From: Acinetobacter sp. WCHAc010034
GTDB lineage: Bacteria; Pseudomonadota; Gammaproteobacteria; Pseudomonadales; Moraxellaceae
DNA: 64,000 nucleotides
Direction of reading: 5' to 3'
Assembly (NCBI RefSeq): GCF_001696615.3
Contig: NZ_CP032279.1
Span: 3,162,001-3,226,000 of the forward strand
Shown here one piece after another: positions 63,001 to 64,000 of the stretch (its first letter is position 1; each line of letters starts with the position of its first letter). The position numbers and the translations under genes are program-made. A model generated the notes under the pieces. The model was given only the letters and a program-made list of their open reading frames with translations, was not told the DNA's origin and did not search any database.

Positions 63001-63993
63001 GAGCGCGTAGAGCAGTACCTGCTGCCGCTGATTAAAGTGATTGATGAAAAAGGCCGCGTGATTGAGCAGGGCCGCGACTTAAGCGAGCTGAAAGCGCGCT
63101 GCCGCACCGAAACTCACAGCCCGGTCAAGCAGCTGAAAGGCGAGTTCAAGGCCTTTCCTGAAAGCTTTGTCTTTGAAGCTTCGCAAAAAGTGACTGGCGT
63201 AGTGGTGAAGCAGTATCAGGCTTTGGTGCCCGGCAAAAGCTTTGCGGACTTAGAGCAGAAAGATGAAACCGGCGTGGTGATTCAAACCTTCAATGACCAG
63301 AACGAGGCCATCAAGCAGCACCGCCAGGGGGTGATTCATCTGGTGCATATGCAGCTGGGCGACCTGGTGCGCCAGCTGAAAAAGCAGATTTCCAAGCCGC
63401 TGGCGTTGGCGTATTCACCATTGGGCGACAAAGCTAAATTGGAGCAGATGCTAGTTTATGCTACACTGCAGCTTGCAATAAATGAGCTTCCTGTCAATGC
63501 GGAAGAGTTCCAAAGCTTGGTTTTAAATGTAAGGAAATCTTTCTTAACGCATGGGCAGCAGGCGCTGCAGGTTTTAACTGAGATTTACATTCAATGGCAG
63601 GATATCCGCCGCAAACTGCTGCTTGCAGACGATTCTGTGTTTGGAAAAAACATTGATGACATTGAAGATCAGCTGGATTTGATGAGCCTTGCGGACTTTG
63701 TCTATGTAAAATCTTCCGATGTGTGGCAGGAATTTCCGCGCTATTTGAAGGCCTTGGTCTTGCGTTTAGAGCGCTTGCCCAATAACCTGCAAAGGGACAA
63801 CGCCGCCATTGATCAAGTTGACCCGTGGATGGAAAAATTATTCAAGTTTAAAAATGACACCCACCTTAAAGAATTGTATTTCATGGTCGAGGAGCTGCGC
63901 ATTTCACTGTTTTCTCAGCCGATGAAAACCAAGATGCCGGTTTCGCCAGCCCGTTTGCAGAAAGCATGGGAACGGCTTGGAATCAGTTCATAG
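60043..63993 (+). CDS. hrpA: ATP-dependent RNA helicase HrpA (DEAH box)
   Basis: The 1316-aa protein has the DEAH helicase core: motif I GETGSGKTTQ near residue 85, motif II DEAH near 180, motif III TSATLD, motif V TNVAETALTVPNIRYVIDSG, motif VI QRKGRCGR. These are followed by the winged helix and the long C-terminal DUF3418 region typical of HrpA. Family members rescue stalled ribosomes. GTG 60043 is used (AGGAA ahead); other in-frame starts follow soon after. A short internal insert (KAPFAEKAAAGDSAASNPPKSS, near 480) is low in complexity and may be variable. Confidence 0.93.
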   Translation: MQSHLNADHLVMARDRHRLNRLRKGKDADEKQHQELVEKSHAKVLERLSRIPKIKLNQELPVTQSADKLIEAIQKNQVIIVAGETGSGKTTQLPQIAMLAGRGLTGMIGHTQPRRLAARSVSQRIAEEVGQKLGEAISFKVRFNEQGSQDSIVRLMTDGILLAELAHDRYLTKYDTIIIDEAHERSLNIDFIMGYLKQLLPRRKDLKVIITSATLDVNRFSSYFNGAPIFEVEGRSFPVELRYRPISELNIGGSDDDEFDDFEENLPRAVVSAVEECFQDAQQKGHPEYADILIFASTEQEIRELQETLQKHGPRHTEVLPLYARLALGEQQKIFNPSGGGRRIIIATNVAETALTVPNIRYVIDSGFARISRYNYRSRVQRLPIEAVSQAAANQRKGRCGRIAPGVCIRLYSEEDFQSRPEFTEPEIKRTNLASVILQMQSLGLGALEDFDFIEPPDLRLVNDGRKLLIELGAMTEKKAPFAEKAAAGDSAASNPPKSSIAKGGPQDKGDSLTKIGQQMAKMPIDPRLARMILGGAHFGVLNEMLVIVAALAVQDPRERPADKQMQADQKHALFREADSDFLFYIRLWETLHHNRESMSENKRRTFARNHFLSWLRLREWQKTHEQLVDLAKGLKLSFNDKKASYENLHRALLTGLLSFIANKTDERNVFMAVRQQKARIFPASTLHKTNTPWVMAFEMVETSQVYLRTLAKIEPEWILLAAPDLLKHHYFEPHWSKKAGVVNAYDQISLFGLIIEPKRAINYEKVDQPAAHEIFLRDALTTGHLGITPPFLKHNLLKLEEVERVEDKLRRRDLVVDEETIYQFYASKVPPEVASRSSFEDWRATVEPQNPRYLFVDDDALWMNDRPATQQFPDALRNGELRLAASYRFDPSHDEDGATVRIPVQALPQVDENLWSWGIPGWRQDLIEALLKSLPKDKRRSLVPIPDTARKLVSRIDAVNLQQHILSFLAFQLRGEQITEKDFSFERVEQYLLPLIKVIDEKGRVIEQGRDLSELKARCRTETHSPVKQLKGEFKAFPESFVFEASQKVTGVVVKQYQALVPGKSFADLEQKDETGVVIQTFNDQNEAIKQHRQGVIHLVHMQLGDLVRQLKKQISKPLALAYSPLGDKAKLEQMLVYATLQLAINELPVNAEEFQSLVLNVRKSFLTHGQQALQVLTEIYIQWQDIRRKLLLADDSVFGKNIDDIEDQLDLMSLADFVYVKSSDVWQEFPRYLKALVLRLERLPNNLQRDNAAIDQVDPWMEKLFKFKNDTHLKELYFMVEELRISLFSQPMKTKMPVSPARLQKAWERLGISS

Positions 63994-64000
63994 CAGGCAA

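Overview
The window reads as a chromosomal segment of an Acinetobacter species (Moraxellaceae). This rests on family recognition, not a database search: a hemO / FecI-FecR / receptor / hemophilin / Slam cluster of the kind described in A. baumannii, plus ordinary gammaproteobacterial housekeeping genes (sthA, lipA, bioB, queG, nnrD, ruvC, fxsA, ahpC, hrpA) in typical Acinetobacter style.

Positions 1-3552 are the end of an integrated island. They hold the last codons of an unknown gene, a NrdG-like radical SAM protein, and a tyrosine integrase split by an IS256-family element (1932-3310). The IS is flanked by a perfect 9-bp duplication, and removing it with one repeat copy restores a 415-codon integrase frame. 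The boundary is a 3' half tRNA (CAT anticodon, no acceptor 5' strand or D arm) followed by a terminator, as expected for an att site in a tRNA gene. Positions 3908-10969 are a type I restriction-modification operon (hsdM-hsdS-DUF2939 gene-hsdR), with an unrelated membrane-anchored protein between hsdS and hsdR.

Positions 11260-17200 look like a salvage cassette for a phosphorylated vitamin or nucleoside: a HutC/UTRA-type GntR regulator, a matching palindromic operator, an APH-fold kinase, a TonB-dependent receptor, a PnuC/PnuT-type permease and a class C acid phosphatase lipoprotein. Positions 17817-26765 are the heme locus: heme oxygenase, DUF454 protein, a divergent Fur-family protein, a Fur box, FecI-type sigma factor, FecR, a long receptor with a signalling domain, secreted hemophore HphA, a strong hairpin, and the Slam exporter. 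Positions 27221-37696 encode a two-partner secretion pair, whose 2917-residue exoprotein shows no recognisable toxin end or immunity gene.

The rest (38027-63993) is mostly core: sthA, lipA/bioB (convergent), queG/nnrD (divergent, 21 bp apart), a broken acylphosphatase gene, an M60 (ImpA-like) metalloprotease lipoprotein, ruvC, fxsA, a LysE exporter, small zinc-ribbon and KTSC proteins, a TetR/MFS pair with two matching operators, ahpC and hrpA. The least explained unit is the four-gene operon at 52881-55291 (small GTPase, Roadblock/LC7 protein, unknown 322-aa protein, second small Roadblock-like protein). It sits behind a 575-bp AT-rich leader carrying a perfect CRP/Vfr-type site and resembles a bacterial MglA/MglB-type switch.
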